Below are positions 1 to 6,732 of a DNA stretch of 30,039 bases, piece by piece. Source of the stretch: Oscillospiraceae bacterium. GTDB lineage: Bacteria > Bacillota > Clostridia > Oscillospirales > Oscillospiraceae. Location of the stretch: positions 1-30,039 of the forward strand of contig JAQXJQ010000111.1 of the NCBI GenBank assembly GCA_029009035.1, read 5' to 3'. Within the stretch, counting starts at the first letter, position 1, and every line of letters starts with the position of its first letter. The translations under genes and the position numbers were made by a program. A model generated the notes under the pieces. The model worked only from the letters and a program-made list of their open reading frames with translations. It was not told the DNA's origin and did not search any database.

Positions 1-328
1 GGCCCAGCCAGCTGTCGGGATGGGTCTGACCTTCCATCAGCCCCAGTCTGAGGGTCTGGGAGACACCCAGATTGGCCACCTTTGCCCGGTCGAGGATCTC
101 GGCCAGATGCTTTTCGTATTGGGGAAGCTCCCGGGCCAGTACCACCGCGGCAGGAGTGAGGTACAGCCGTTTCTTCATACGGACAAAAAGCTGCATATTC
201 AGCTCATGTTCCAATGCGGAGATCTGCTGAGAGAGGGCGGGCTGGGTGATGTAAAGCTGCTTTGCGGCCTCGGTAAAATTGAGACATCGCGCGGCGGTGA
301 GAAAATAGCGCACCTGCAGATCGGTCAT
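1..328 (-). CDS. LysR-type transcriptional regulator, N-terminal part (runs off the window)
   Basis: The minus-strand reading gives 109 residues beginning MTDLQVRYFLTAARCLNFTE. This is the classic LysR winged helix-turn-helix: an FLTAA..LNFTEAAKQL first helix pair, then the recognition segment ITQPALSQQISALEHEL, then the LF.R.....LT...G-like wing (LFVRMKKRLYLTPA). The inducer-binding domain starts at about residue 85 and is cut by the window edge. The ATG at 328 is chosen because GGAGGT (336-341) sits 7 bases upstream and the HTH begins at once, as usual in the family. It is transcribed away from the uroporphyrinogen-decarboxylase-fold gene at 481, which is the usual arrangement of a LysR regulator and its target; that it regulates this gene is inference. 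The ligand is unknown. Confidence 0.9.
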   Translation of the reverse strand, partial: MTDLQVRYFLTAARCLNFTEAAKQLYITQPALSQQISALEHELNMQLFVRMKKRLYLTPAAVVLARELPQYEKHLAEILDRAKVANLGVSQTLRLGLMEGQTHPDSWLG

Positions 329-372
329 ATCGGTCACCTCCGTAATATTATATCATAATTTTTTTGGAATAC

Positions 373-390
373 CATAAGCAAATGCTTATG
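373..390. promoter_or_regulatory. Perfect inverted repeat, candidate LysR operator
   Basis: CATAAGCA-AA-TGCTTATG is a perfect 8-bp inverted repeat with a 2-bp centre. It lies between the divergent LysR-type gene (start 328) and the promoter of the gene at 481, about 20 bases upstream of that promoter's -35 box. LysR-type proteins typically bind an interrupted dyad upstream of the target -35 and overlapping their own promoter, which fits this position. The assignment to this regulator is inference. Confidence 0.5.
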
Positions 391-410
391 AATTGATAAT
401 GACGGCGAAT

Positions 411-439
411 TTTACAGGAAACCCTGCCTTTGATATGAT
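411..439 (+). promoter_or_regulatory. Sigma-A type promoter for the UroD-fold gene
   Basis: A -35 box TTTACA (411-416) and a -10 box TATGAT (434-439) are separated by 17 bases, ending about 41 bases before the start codon at 481. Both hexamers are 5 of 6 matches to consensus. Confidence 0.7.
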
Positions 440-480
440 AAGGGCAGCAAAACCGGTAAAAATGAATGGAGGTACCTGTC

Positions 481-1464
481 ATGACTGACCGCGAAGCCTG
501 TATGAAGCTCTACCGCCACGAGAAGATCGACTACATCCCCAATCTGGACGCCCACTCCAATCTGCTGTTTATGGATCCGCTGGAGCACGGCTGCGGATTT
601 TTCGACAAGCGGAATGAGATCTACACCGATATCTTCGGGGTCAAATGGATCCTGCATGGAGAGGGCTCCATCCCTGTGCCCGGCGAGTACCGCTTGAAGG
701 ATATCACCCGGTTCCGGGAGGAGAAGGTCATCCCCACCGATGAGCAGATCGACGCCTTTGCGTGGGATGAGCTGATCGCCGGGTTTACCCACAGCCCCAT
801 GTGGGACGGGGAGAACAAGATCAACCGTGTGCTGCTCCCCGCGGGATTTTTTGAGCGCCTGCACCATCTGATGGGCATGGAGGAGGCCATGATCGCGCTG
901 ATCGAGGAGCCGGAGGCCGTGGCGGAGTTCAACAAAGAGATGGTGCGCTACAAAAAACGCGTGCTGGACAACCTCTGCAGCCGCATCCGTGTGGATGTGC
1001 TCATGTTCATGGACGACTACGGCAACGGGAAAAATATGTTCATGTCCCGGGACATGTGGCTGGAGCTGTACTTTGAACCGCTGAAGGAGATCGTGGCCTA
1101 TACCAAGTCCAAGGGCGTGGTCTTTGAGCTTCACTCCGACGGCTATATCACCCCCATCGTGGGCGATATCGTGGAGGCCGGCGTAGACGCCACCAATCCC
1201 ATGGAGGGCATCAACGATATCAAGATGATCGCGGAGAAGTACAGCGACCGCCTGCTCATCATCGGCGGTCAGCTGGGAACTCAGATCCCCTATGCCGGCG
1301 AGAAGCGGATGCGGGAGATCGTAAAGACGGCGTGCGCTCAGCTGGCGCATACCGGCGCGTGGTTCCCGGATTTCTTTGTGCCCGGACTGGCTCCGGAGAA
1401 GATCAAGCTCCTTGTGGGATGCTACATGGAGGAGCTGGGCCGCTTGGGCTATCAGTGCAGGTAA
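481..1464 (+). CDS. Uroporphyrinogen decarboxylase-fold protein (URO-D family, function unassigned)
   Basis: A 327-residue single-domain protein with the URO-D (PF01208) TIM-barrel layout also used by cobalamin-dependent methyltransferases (MtaA/MtbA) and O-demethylase components. Landmarks are the N-terminal R..EACMKLYRHEKIDYIPN, the central strand DVLMFMDDYG, and the late FELHSDGYITPIV...EAGVDATNPMEG block. In methylcobamide methyltransferases the late block normally reads HxCGN, with the Cys as a zinc ligand; here it is HSDG, so that Cys is absent. The N-terminal porphyrin-binding Arg cluster of heme-pathway HemE is also not evident, and no heme genes lie nearby. The ATG at 481 is preferred to the in-frame ATG at 466 because GGAGG (468-472) lies 8 bases upstream of 481. 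A divergent LysR regulator suggests an inducible catabolic role, which is inference. Fold confident, function open. Confidence 0.85.
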   Translation: MTDREACMKLYRHEKIDYIPNLDAHSNLLFMDPLEHGCGFFDKRNEIYTDIFGVKWILHGEGSIPVPGEYRLKDITRFREEKVIPTDEQIDAFAWDELIAGFTHSPMWDGENKINRVLLPAGFFERLHHLMGMEEAMIALIEEPEAVAEFNKEMVRYKKRVLDNLCSRIRVDVLMFMDDYGNGKNMFMSRDMWLELYFEPLKEIVAYTKSKGVVFELHSDGYITPIVGDIVEAGVDATNPMEGINDIKMIAEKYSDRLLIIGGQLGTQIPYAGEKRMREIVKTACAQLAHTGAWFPDFFVPGLAPEKIKLLVGCYMEELGRLGYQCR

Positions 1465-1478
1465 TCAAAACGGACAGA

Positions 1479-1504
1479 GGGCGGGTCGAAGGACCCGCCC
1501 TTTT
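1479..1504 (+). terminator. Rho-independent terminator of the UroD-fold gene
   Basis: GGGCGGGTC (1479-1487) pairs perfectly with GACCCGCCC (1492-1500) across the loop GAAG, followed by TTTT. It begins 15 bases after the stop codon. Confidence 0.9.
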
Positions 1505-1518
1505 CAGCTAAAAGGGAC

Positions 1519-1547
1519 TTGCGGAATTGGGAAAATATGAGTATACT
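1519..1547 (+). promoter_or_regulatory. Promoter of the riboswitch-folT transcript
   Basis: TTGCGG (1519-1524), a 17-base spacer and TATACT (1542-1547). The predicted start, at about 1554, falls just before the first stem of the riboswitch at 1557, which supports the choice. Confidence 0.6.
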
Positions 1548-1556
1548 GAAACCGAT

Positions 1557-1674
1557 CGGCAGAGTAGGAGCGTGTGTGTTGTCCTCATTGAGGCCAGTGC
1601 CGGCGGGACGGGGAGTTGTCCGCCGGACGAAAAACACCGTGTGTTTGCAGTACACGCTCCGCATCCCGCTGCCG
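1557..1674 (+). ncRNA. Tetrahydrofolate (THF) riboswitch aptamer
   Basis: The leader of the folT-like gene carries the landmarks of the THF/folT RNA. The outer stem is CGGCAG (1557-1562) with CTGCCG (1669-1674). The conserved GGCAGAGTAG follows at the 5' side, then an internal GGGACGGGGAGTTGTCC..GGACGAAA segment, then the 3' conserved CTCCGCATCCCGCTGCC. In known THF riboswitches the corresponding ends read GGAGAGUAG and GCAUCCGCUCC (from memory of the family). The downstream gene being a folate-type ECF S component fits independently. The RNA should sense reduced folate and shut down folate uptake. A covariance-model search was not possible here, and the exact internal pairing (P2, P3, pseudoknot) is not assigned. 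Confidence 0.75.
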
Positions 1675-1678
1675 CATG

Positions 1679-1740
1679 GCGGAGCTCGGAACTCCTTTGT
1701 GCGGCATACCCATCTGGGGCTGCCAAAACACAAAGGAGGT
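1679..1740 (+). promoter_or_regulatory. Riboswitch expression platform: hairpin masking the ribosome binding site
   Basis: CTCCTTTGTG (1692-1701) is perfectly complementary to CACAAAGGAG (1729-1738), which contains the Shine-Dalgarno sequence of the folT-like gene. The stem continues inward with GGCA (1703-1706) and TGCC (1721-1724). Two competing pairings are visible: GCTCCGC (1656-1662, inside the aptamer) with GCGGAGC (1679-1685), and GGAG (1681-1684) with CTCC (1692-1695). This is the layout expected for translational control, with the aptamer state deciding whether the Shine-Dalgarno is open. Confidence 0.7.
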
Positions 1741-1746
1741 CTTTTT

Positions 1747-2358
1747 ATGAAACTCTATTCCTCTCCCCTGGCAAAAGGGTACTGGCATGACGCCGTATCC
1801 GACTTCAAAAAGCTGCGCGTGCTGGTGTTCTCCGCTCTGATGGTGGCGGCCTGCGTGGCCATGTCCTACATTCCCTCTATCCATGTGGCGGAAAATGTGA
1901 AGGTGACCTGGGGCTTTTTGGCCCGCGCCACCTGCGCTCTGGTGGGCGGCCCCATCAACGCGCTGGTGTTCGGCTTTGTGGAGGACACCGTGGGCTTCTT
2001 TATGAACCCTGACGGCGGGTACTTCTTCGGCTACGCCCTGACCACCATGCTGGGCACCATGATCTATGCACTGTTCTTCTACCGGGCCAGAGTGACGGTG
2101 CTGCGCATCGTGCTGGCAAAGATCTGCACCAATGTGCTTAATGTGTTTCTGGGCAGCCTGTGGAGTGCCATGCTGTACAGCAAAGGCTACATCTACTACA
2201 TGACCAAGAGCGCCATGAAGAACCTCGTCATGCTGCCGGTGCAGATCATCATGCTTGTGGTGCTCTTCGGCGCACTGCTGCCGGTGCTTCACAAAATGGG
2301 TTTTCTGCCCAATCAGGCGGAGAGGCTGGGGCTGTTCCGCCAGAAGGCAAAGGACTGA
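1747..2358 (+). CDS. folT: ECF transporter S component, folate type (FolT-like)
   Basis: A 203-residue integral membrane protein with about six hydrophobic segments, matching ECF S components in size. After a 25-residue cytoplasmic lead come RVLVFSALMVAACVAMSYIP, then the conserved WGFLARATCALVGGPINALVFGFVEDTVGF loop/helix and the GGYFFGYALTTMLGTMIYAL segment typical of folate-family S components. It would bind folate at the membrane and rely on the shared EcfA/EcfA'/EcfT energising module, which is not in this window. The start at 1747 has AGGAGG 8 bases upstream, and that site is inside the riboswitch hairpin. Earlier in-frame ATGs (for example 1519) lie upstream of or inside the riboswitch and are rejected. 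Folate specificity rests on family resemblance plus the riboswitch. Confidence 0.88.
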   Translation: MKLYSSPLAKGYWHDAVSDFKKLRVLVFSALMVAACVAMSYIPSIHVAENVKVTWGFLARATCALVGGPINALVFGFVEDTVGFFMNPDGGYFFGYALTTMLGTMIYALFFYRARVTVLRIVLAKICTNVLNVFLGSLWSAMLYSKGYIYYMTKSAMKNLVMLPVQIIMLVVLFGALLPVLHKMGFLPNQAERLGLFRQKAKD

Positions 2359-2374
2359 ACCGAATAAATGACGC

Positions 2375-2413
2375 CATGTCCGCATACCTTCCCTCGGGGG
2401 GTATGCGGACATG
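2375..2413 (+). promoter_or_regulatory. 14-bp perfect hairpin enclosing the start codon of the AGCS gene
   Basis: CATGTCCGCATACC (2375-2388) is the exact reverse complement of GGTATGCGGACATG (2400-2413), with an 11-base loop. The last three bases of the stem are the ATG at 2411 of the symporter gene, and the G-rich loop end is the only candidate Shine-Dalgarno. ACTTTT follows, a weak T-tract, so it may also act as a partial terminator after the folT-like gene 16 bases upstream. Confidence 0.7.
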
Positions 2414-3805
2414 ACTTTTATCGCCAAGCTCAGCGGGATGCTGTGGGGTGGGCCGTTGCTGGCGGCCTTTCTCCTGGTGGGGGGATATTACTCCATCCGC
2501 ACCGGCTTTTTTCAGATCTTTCACCTTCCTCTGTGGTGGAGGACCACGGTGGGTTCGCTGGTGCAAAAGCGTGAGCGCACAGGGGAGGGCATCACCCAGC
2601 TTCAGGCGCTGTCCACCGCGCTGGCCGGTATCATCGGAACCGGCTCCGTGGCAGGGGTGGCGGCGGCCATCTTCTATGGGGGGCCGGGGGCGGTGTTCTG
2701 GATGTGGATGTCGGCGCTGCTGGGGGCGATGACCGGTTTTGCGGAGAAAACGCTTGCGGTGCGTCACCGGGAAAAGGGGCCGGACGGCCAATGGCGGGGC
2801 GGACCCATGCAGTACATCAAAAAGGGACTGAATTTGCCTGCTTTGGCCAGGTTTGTGGCGGTTTTGGGGGTGGCGGAGACCTTACTGGGCAGCAATCTGG
2901 CCCAGGCAAACTCCATCGCCACGGCGTTGGCGGGCACGGCGGGGGCGAACCGCAGGGCGGTGGGCATTGTGCTGGCGGCGCTGGTGTCGGTGATCCTGGT
3001 GGGCGGGATCCGGCGGATCGGCGGGCTTTGCGAGTTTTTGGTGCCGCTGATGGCGGTGCTGTACATCGGCGGGGGATTGGCGGTCATCATCGTCCACTAT
3101 CGGCAAATTCCCGCGGCGCTGGAGCAGATCCTCCGCTATGCCTTCGCACCCAGAGCGGTGGTGGGGGGATACTCCATGGGGACCGCGCTGCGCTACGGTG
3201 TGGCAAGGGGGGTATTCACCAACGAGGCCGGTCTGGGCATGGCGTCCATGGCCCACGCCTGCGCGGAGGTGAAGGAGCCGGGGGAGCAGGGGATGTGGGG
3301 CATTTTCGAGGTGTTTTTTGCCACCATCGTGATCTGCTCCGTCACCTCCTTCGTCATTCTCACCTCCGGGCTTTATGTACCGGAGGAGGCGATGTCGATG
3401 ATCCGGGGCGGAAATGTCCCTGCATCCATGCTGGGGGCGCCCCTGGTGGCGGGGTGCTTTGCCGCGGTGATGGGGCGGGCCGGGGAGTGGTTGGTGACGG
3501 TGTCCCTCATCCTCTTTGCCTTCACCTCTCTCATCGGCGCGGGCTACTGCGGCAGACGGTGCGTGGAGGAGCTGTGCACTTCCCGCTGGCTGATGGTGCT
3601 CTACCATTTGATTTTGCCCGCCTGCATCATCATGGGGGCGGTGGCGGATCTCACCACGGTATGGGAGCTGGTGGATCTGCTCAACGCCATGCTGGCCATC
3701 CCAAATCTGGCGGCTCTGCTGCTGCTGTCCCCGGAGGCGCTGTGGTGCCTGCGGCGGTTTTTGGCTGTGCAAAGGGAAATAGGACCGGGAAAGGAGCGAT
3801 CTTAG
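2411..3805 (+). CDS. Alanine/glycine:cation symporter family (AGCS) protein
   Basis: A 464-residue polytopic membrane protein of the sodium (or proton)-coupled alanine/glycine symporter family. Signature regions are SIRTGFFQIFHLPLWW near the N terminus, ALSTALAGIIGTGSVAGVAAAIFYGGPGAVFWMW with the adjoining GAMTGFAEKTLAVRHR, and the GTALRYGVARGVFTNEAGLGMASMAHA segment that carries the conserved substrate/ion-site Asn. About ten hydrophobic stretches are visible, and the length is usual for the family. The start at 2411 is embedded in a stable hairpin and lacks a clear Shine-Dalgarno; the next Met (2438, before LWGGPLL) is a possible alternative and would still leave a near-complete first helix. 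Substrate cannot be fixed from sequence. Confidence 0.9.
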   Translation: MTFIAKLSGMLWGGPLLAAFLLVGGYYSIRTGFFQIFHLPLWWRTTVGSLVQKRERTGEGITQLQALSTALAGIIGTGSVAGVAAAIFYGGPGAVFWMWMSALLGAMTGFAEKTLAVRHREKGPDGQWRGGPMQYIKKGLNLPALARFVAVLGVAETLLGSNLAQANSIATALAGTAGANRRAVGIVLAALVSVILVGGIRRIGGLCEFLVPLMAVLYIGGGLAVIIVHYRQIPAALEQILRYAFAPRAVVGGYSMGTALRYGVARGVFTNEAGLGMASMAHACAEVKEPGEQGMWGIFEVFFATIVICSVTSFVILTSGLYVPEEAMSMIRGGNVPASMLGAPLVAGCFAAVMGRAGEWLVTVSLILFAFTSLIGAGYCGRRCVEELCTSRWLMVLYHLILPACIIMGAVADLTTVWELVDLLNAMLAIPNLAALLLLSPEALWCLRRFLAVQREIGPGKERS

Positions 3806-3820
3806 GTTCGCTCCTTTTTT
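3791..3820 (+). terminator. Terminator overlapping the end of the AGCS gene
   Basis: AAGGAGCGA (3791-3799) pairs with TCGCTCCTT (3808-3816), followed by a run of six T (3815-3820, shared with the stem). The stop codon TAG (3803-3805) is in the loop, so the gene end and terminator are merged. Confidence 0.9.
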
Positions 3821-3853
3821 GCGCGCGCCACGGGTCGAAATTTCCCGCGGCTA

Positions 3854-3882
3854 TTCTCATTCCGGAAATTGTGTGGTATAAT
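3854..3882 (+). promoter_or_regulatory. Extended -10 promoter of the murB operon
   Basis: TATAAT (3877-3882) is preceded by TGG, giving a TGnTATAAT extended -10. A weak -35 TTCTCA (3854-3859) lies 17 bases upstream. It sits 45 bases before the murB start and after the preceding terminator. Confidence 0.75.
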
Positions 3883-3926
3883 AGCTTTAACTATCTTGGG
3901 GTGCTGCACTCTCTGGAGGGATACCT

Positions 3927-4838
3927 GTGGGAAACCTTTCAAAAATATATGACCGGATCAGCCGGGAAGTGCCCGATCTGGAGCTTCGCCGCAACGAGCC
4001 CATGAGCCGCCACACCACCTTCCGTGTGGGGGGACCGGCGGCCTTGATGGCGCTGCCGGCGGATGCCCAGCAGCTGTTGGCTGCGGCGAACATTGCCCGG
4101 GAAGAGGGGGTAACGCCTCTGTTTGTGGGCATGGGCTCCAATCTGCTGGTGGCGGATGAGGGGCTGAACGCCTTCGTCATCAAGACCGCCCCCCGGATGA
4201 GCGGCTGCCGGGTGGAGGGCAGCTCCATCACCGCGCTGGCGGGAACTCCGCTGTTCCAGATCGCCAATGCCGCCGCCGACCACGGCCTCACCGGCCTTGA
4301 GTTTGCCCACGGCATCCCCGGGAGCCTGGGCGGAGCGATCACCATGAACGCAGGGGCTTACGGCGGGGAGATGAAGCAGGTCGTCCGCTCTGTCCGCGCC
4401 TTGAATGAAAGGGGCGGGATGGAGGAGCTGTCTGCGCAGGATTGTGATTTTTCCTACCGTCACTCCCTTTTCTCCGACGGGAGGCGGACGGTGATCGTCG
4501 CCACCATGGAGCTGCAGAGCGGTGATGAGGGGCAGATCCGTGCCACGATGGCGGAGCTGATGGCCAAGCGGAGAGAGAAGCAGCCGCTGGAATGGCCCAG
4601 CGCCGGCTCCACCTTCAAGCGGCCGGAGGGAAATTTCGCCGCGGCGCTCATTGACCAGTGCGGGCTGAAGGGGCTGCGGTGCGGAGGCGCGCAGGTCTCG
4701 GAAAAGCACGCGGGTTTTGTGATCAACGCCGGCGGCGCCACCTGCGCCGATATTCTGGCACTGATGGAGGAAGTGCGCCAGCGGGTCCTGCATGAGACGG
4801 GCGTGGAGCTGGAAGCGGAAGTGAAATACTTGCGGTAA
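3927..4838 (+). CDS. murB: UDP-N-acetylenolpyruvoylglucosamine reductase MurB
   Basis: A cytoplasmic FAD enzyme that reduces UDP-GlcNAc-enolpyruvate with NADPH to UDP-MurNAc, the second committed step of peptidoglycan synthesis. The 303-residue product has RHTTFRVGGPA (28-38) and GMGSNLLVADEG (68-79) for FAD binding, then HGIPGSLGGAITMNAGAYGGEM (128-149). The catalytic serine motif PSAGSTFKRP (224-233) puts the proton donor at Ser228, and the C-terminal LEAEVKYL holds the conserved Glu. The short length and lack of an inserted tyrosine loop mark it as the type II (Gram-positive) form. The start is GTG at 3927 with GGAGGG (3915-3920) 6 bases upstream. It opens a same-strand run with rapZ, yvcK and whiA, an arrangement common in Firmicutes. 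Confidence 0.97.
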   Translation: MGNLSKIYDRISREVPDLELRRNEPMSRHTTFRVGGPAALMALPADAQQLLAAANIAREEGVTPLFVGMGSNLLVADEGLNAFVIKTAPRMSGCRVEGSSITALAGTPLFQIANAAADHGLTGLEFAHGIPGSLGGAITMNAGAYGGEMKQVVRSVRALNERGGMEELSAQDCDFSYRHSLFSDGRRTVIVATMELQSGDEGQIRATMAELMAKRREKQPLEWPSAGSTFKRPEGNFAAALIDQCGLKGLRCGGAQVSEKHAGFVINAGGATCADILALMEEVRQRVLHETGVELEAEVKYLR

Positions 4839-4853
4839 AAAGGAGAGAGAAGC

Positions 4854-5717
4854 ATGGAATTTCTTGTGGTCTCCGGGCTTTCCGGCGCCGGAAAATCGAC
4901 GGTAATGTCTATTTTTGAAGATATCGGGTACTTCTGCGTGGATAATCTTCCCCCTGTGCTCATCCCCAAATTCGCGGAGATGTGCATGGGCGGCTCCGGC
5001 GCGTACGAGCGGGTGGCCATGGTCTGTGACATCAGAGGCGGCACCACCTTTGACGCCCTGTTTGAGTCGCTGGATACGCTGCGTGCCATGGCCTTTGACT
5101 ACAAGATCCTCTTTGTGGAGGCCAACGACCAGACCATCATCAAGCGCTACAAGGAGACCCGCCGCAGTCACCCTTTGATGACGGGCGGAATAAGTCTGAC
5201 TGAGGCGGTGGAGCGGGAGCGCCGTGCCATGGAGCCGGTGCGCCGTCGGGCCGACTATGTGATCACCACCACAGATCTGCCCACGAAGAAGCTGCGCGCG
5301 GCGGTGCTGGAGCTGTTTATGCCCCACAATCAGCAGGGAAACGAGATGAGCATTTCCGTCATGTCCTTCGGGTTCAAGTACGGTGTTCCCATGGAAGCGG
5401 ATCTGATGTTTGACGTGCGTTTCCTGCCCAATCCCTTCTATGTGGAGCAGCTGCGGGAAAAAACCGGATTGGATGACGCCGTGCGGGACTATGTGTTCCG
5501 GAACGGCTCCACCGGGGAGTTTATGGAGCGCCTGAAGAGCATGATCTCCTTCCTCATCCCCCAGTATGCGGAGGAGGGAAAGAGCGCCCTGGTGATCGCC
5601 ATTGGCTGCACCGGCGGACATCACCGCTCGGTGGCGGTGACCCACGCGCTGACCCGGTATATCAGGGAACTGGGCTATAATGTCAGCGAGACCCACCGGG
5701 ATATGACAAGGGGCTGA
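4854..5717 (+). CDS. rapZ: RNase adapter / nucleotide-binding protein RapZ (YvcJ)
   Basis: A 287-residue P-loop protein with Walker A GLSGAGKST (8-16) followed by CVDNLPP, as in all RapZ/YvcJ proteins. The C-terminal domain has SFGFKYGVP and the ending GCTGGHHRSVA, both family hallmarks. In E. coli RapZ directs RNase E to the GlmZ small RNA and so tunes glucosamine-6-phosphate synthase. In Bacillus YvcJ hydrolyses nucleotides and influences competence, and its RNA role is unproven. The ATG at 4854 has GGAG 8 bases upstream, 15 bases after murB. The link with murB and yvcK fits a role around amino-sugar/cell-wall supply, which is inference. Confidence 0.96.
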   Translation: MEFLVVSGLSGAGKSTVMSIFEDIGYFCVDNLPPVLIPKFAEMCMGGSGAYERVAMVCDIRGGTTFDALFESLDTLRAMAFDYKILFVEANDQTIIKRYKETRRSHPLMTGGISLTEAVERERRAMEPVRRRADYVITTTDLPTKKLRAAVLELFMPHNQQGNEMSISVMSFGFKYGVPMEADLMFDVRFLPNPFYVEQLREKTGLDDAVRDYVFRNGSTGEFMERLKSMISFLIPQYAEEGKSALVIAIGCTGGHHRSVAVTHALTRYIRELGYNVSETHRDMTRG

Positions 5718-5721
5718 TCGA

Positions 5722-6714
5722 ATGATGGAACTGCATAAAGGGCCTGCCATCGTAGCCATCGGCGGCGGACACGGGCTATCCTCGATTTTGCGCGGTTTGA
5801 AGCTGTATACCGACGATCTGACCGCCATCGTCACCGTGGCGGATGACGGCGGCGGCTCCGGAATGCTGCGGGAGGACCTGAGTATGCCCCCTCCCGGGGA
5901 TATCCGCAACTGCATGGAGGCGCTGGCGGATACGGAGTCCATCATGCAGCGGCTGCTGTCCTACCGCTTTGGAAGCGGCAGACTGGCAGGTCAGGCCTTC
6001 GGCAACCTGCTGTTGGCAGCCCTCAACGGCATCTCCGGTTCTTTTGATGAGGCGGTGGCCCGGATGAGCGATGTTTTGGCCATCACCGGCCGCATTCTGC
6101 CTGTGACCAACGCCAATGTGGTGCTGGAGGCGACCTTTGAAAACGGCACCAGCGTGCAGGGAGAGTCCCGCATTTTCTCCTTCAAAAAGGCGCAGAACTG
6201 CCGCATCCGTGAGGTGCGCCTGCTGCCCGAAAACTCTCCCGCTCTGCCTGCGGCGCTGGAGGCCATCCGTCAGGCGGATGTGGTGCTGCTGGGGCCGGGC
6301 AGCCTGTACACCAGCGTGGTCCCCAACCTGTTGGTGGACGGCATTGCCGATGCCATTCGCAACAGCCGTGCCCTGAAGATCTATGTGTGCAACATCATGA
6401 CCCAGGACGGGGAGACCGAGGGCCTGTCCGCCTCGGAGCATGTGGCTGCGCTGTTCCGGCATGGAGGAGAGGGCATTGTGGACATCTGCCTGTGCAATGA
6501 CCGCGCTGTGCCCCGCCGTCTGCTGGAGCGGTACTCCCGGGAGGACGCGGAGCCGATGCGGGTGGATGTGGAAAATCTGGAGCGCCTGGGCGTGCAGGTG
6601 GTGCAGCGGGATCTGCTGGACCTGGAGATCGACTATGCCCGCCACTCCGGCGTCAAGGTGGCGGAGACCGTGCTGGATCTGTACAGAGACTGTGCAGAGA
6701 CCAGAATTTTCTGA
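5722..6714 (+). CDS. yvcK: Gluconeogenesis factor YvcK (CofD-like)
   Basis: A 330-residue protein of the CofD/YvcK superfamily. The N-terminal AIGGGHGLSSILRGLK nucleotide-sugar-binding loop is followed by VTVADDGGGSGMLREDL and PPPGDIRNCMEAL, then the GPGSLYTSVVPNLLV block near residue 192. In B. subtilis YvcK is needed for growth and normal cell shape on gluconeogenic carbon and binds UDP-GlcNAc. No 2-phospholactate transferase activity is implied, because no F420 genes are nearby. It starts 4 bases after rapZ, with a second ATG at 5725 as an equally possible start. Confidence 0.95.
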   Translation: MMELHKGPAIVAIGGGHGLSSILRGLKLYTDDLTAIVTVADDGGGSGMLREDLSMPPPGDIRNCMEALADTESIMQRLLSYRFGSGRLAGQAFGNLLLAALNGISGSFDEAVARMSDVLAITGRILPVTNANVVLEATFENGTSVQGESRIFSFKKAQNCRIREVRLLPENSPALPAALEAIRQADVVLLGPGSLYTSVVPNLLVDGIADAIRNSRALKIYVCNIMTQDGETEGLSASEHVAALFRHGGEGIVDICLCNDRAVPRRLLERYSREDAEPMRVDVENLERLGVQVVQRDLLDLEIDYARHSGVKVAETVLDLYRDCAETRIF

Positions 6715-6732
6715 GAAAGAGGGTAGCATGCC

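Noticed and set aside
481..1464. Calling the UroD-fold gene hemE (heme-pathway uroporphyrinogen decarboxylase)
   Set aside because: The HemE N-terminal porphyrin-binding motif is not seen and there are no heme genes around it; only the fold family is supported.
1519..1746. A longer N terminus for the folT-like protein starting at ATG 1519
   Set aside because: This stretch contains the riboswitch and its expression platform; the ATG at 1747 has the correctly placed AGGAGG and begins a normal S-component N terminus.
2704..4005. A Gly/His-rich plus-strand frame overlapping the AGCS gene and reaching into murB
   Set aside because: It is a frame-shifted reading of the symporter, crosses a terminator and a promoter, and has no ribosome binding site.
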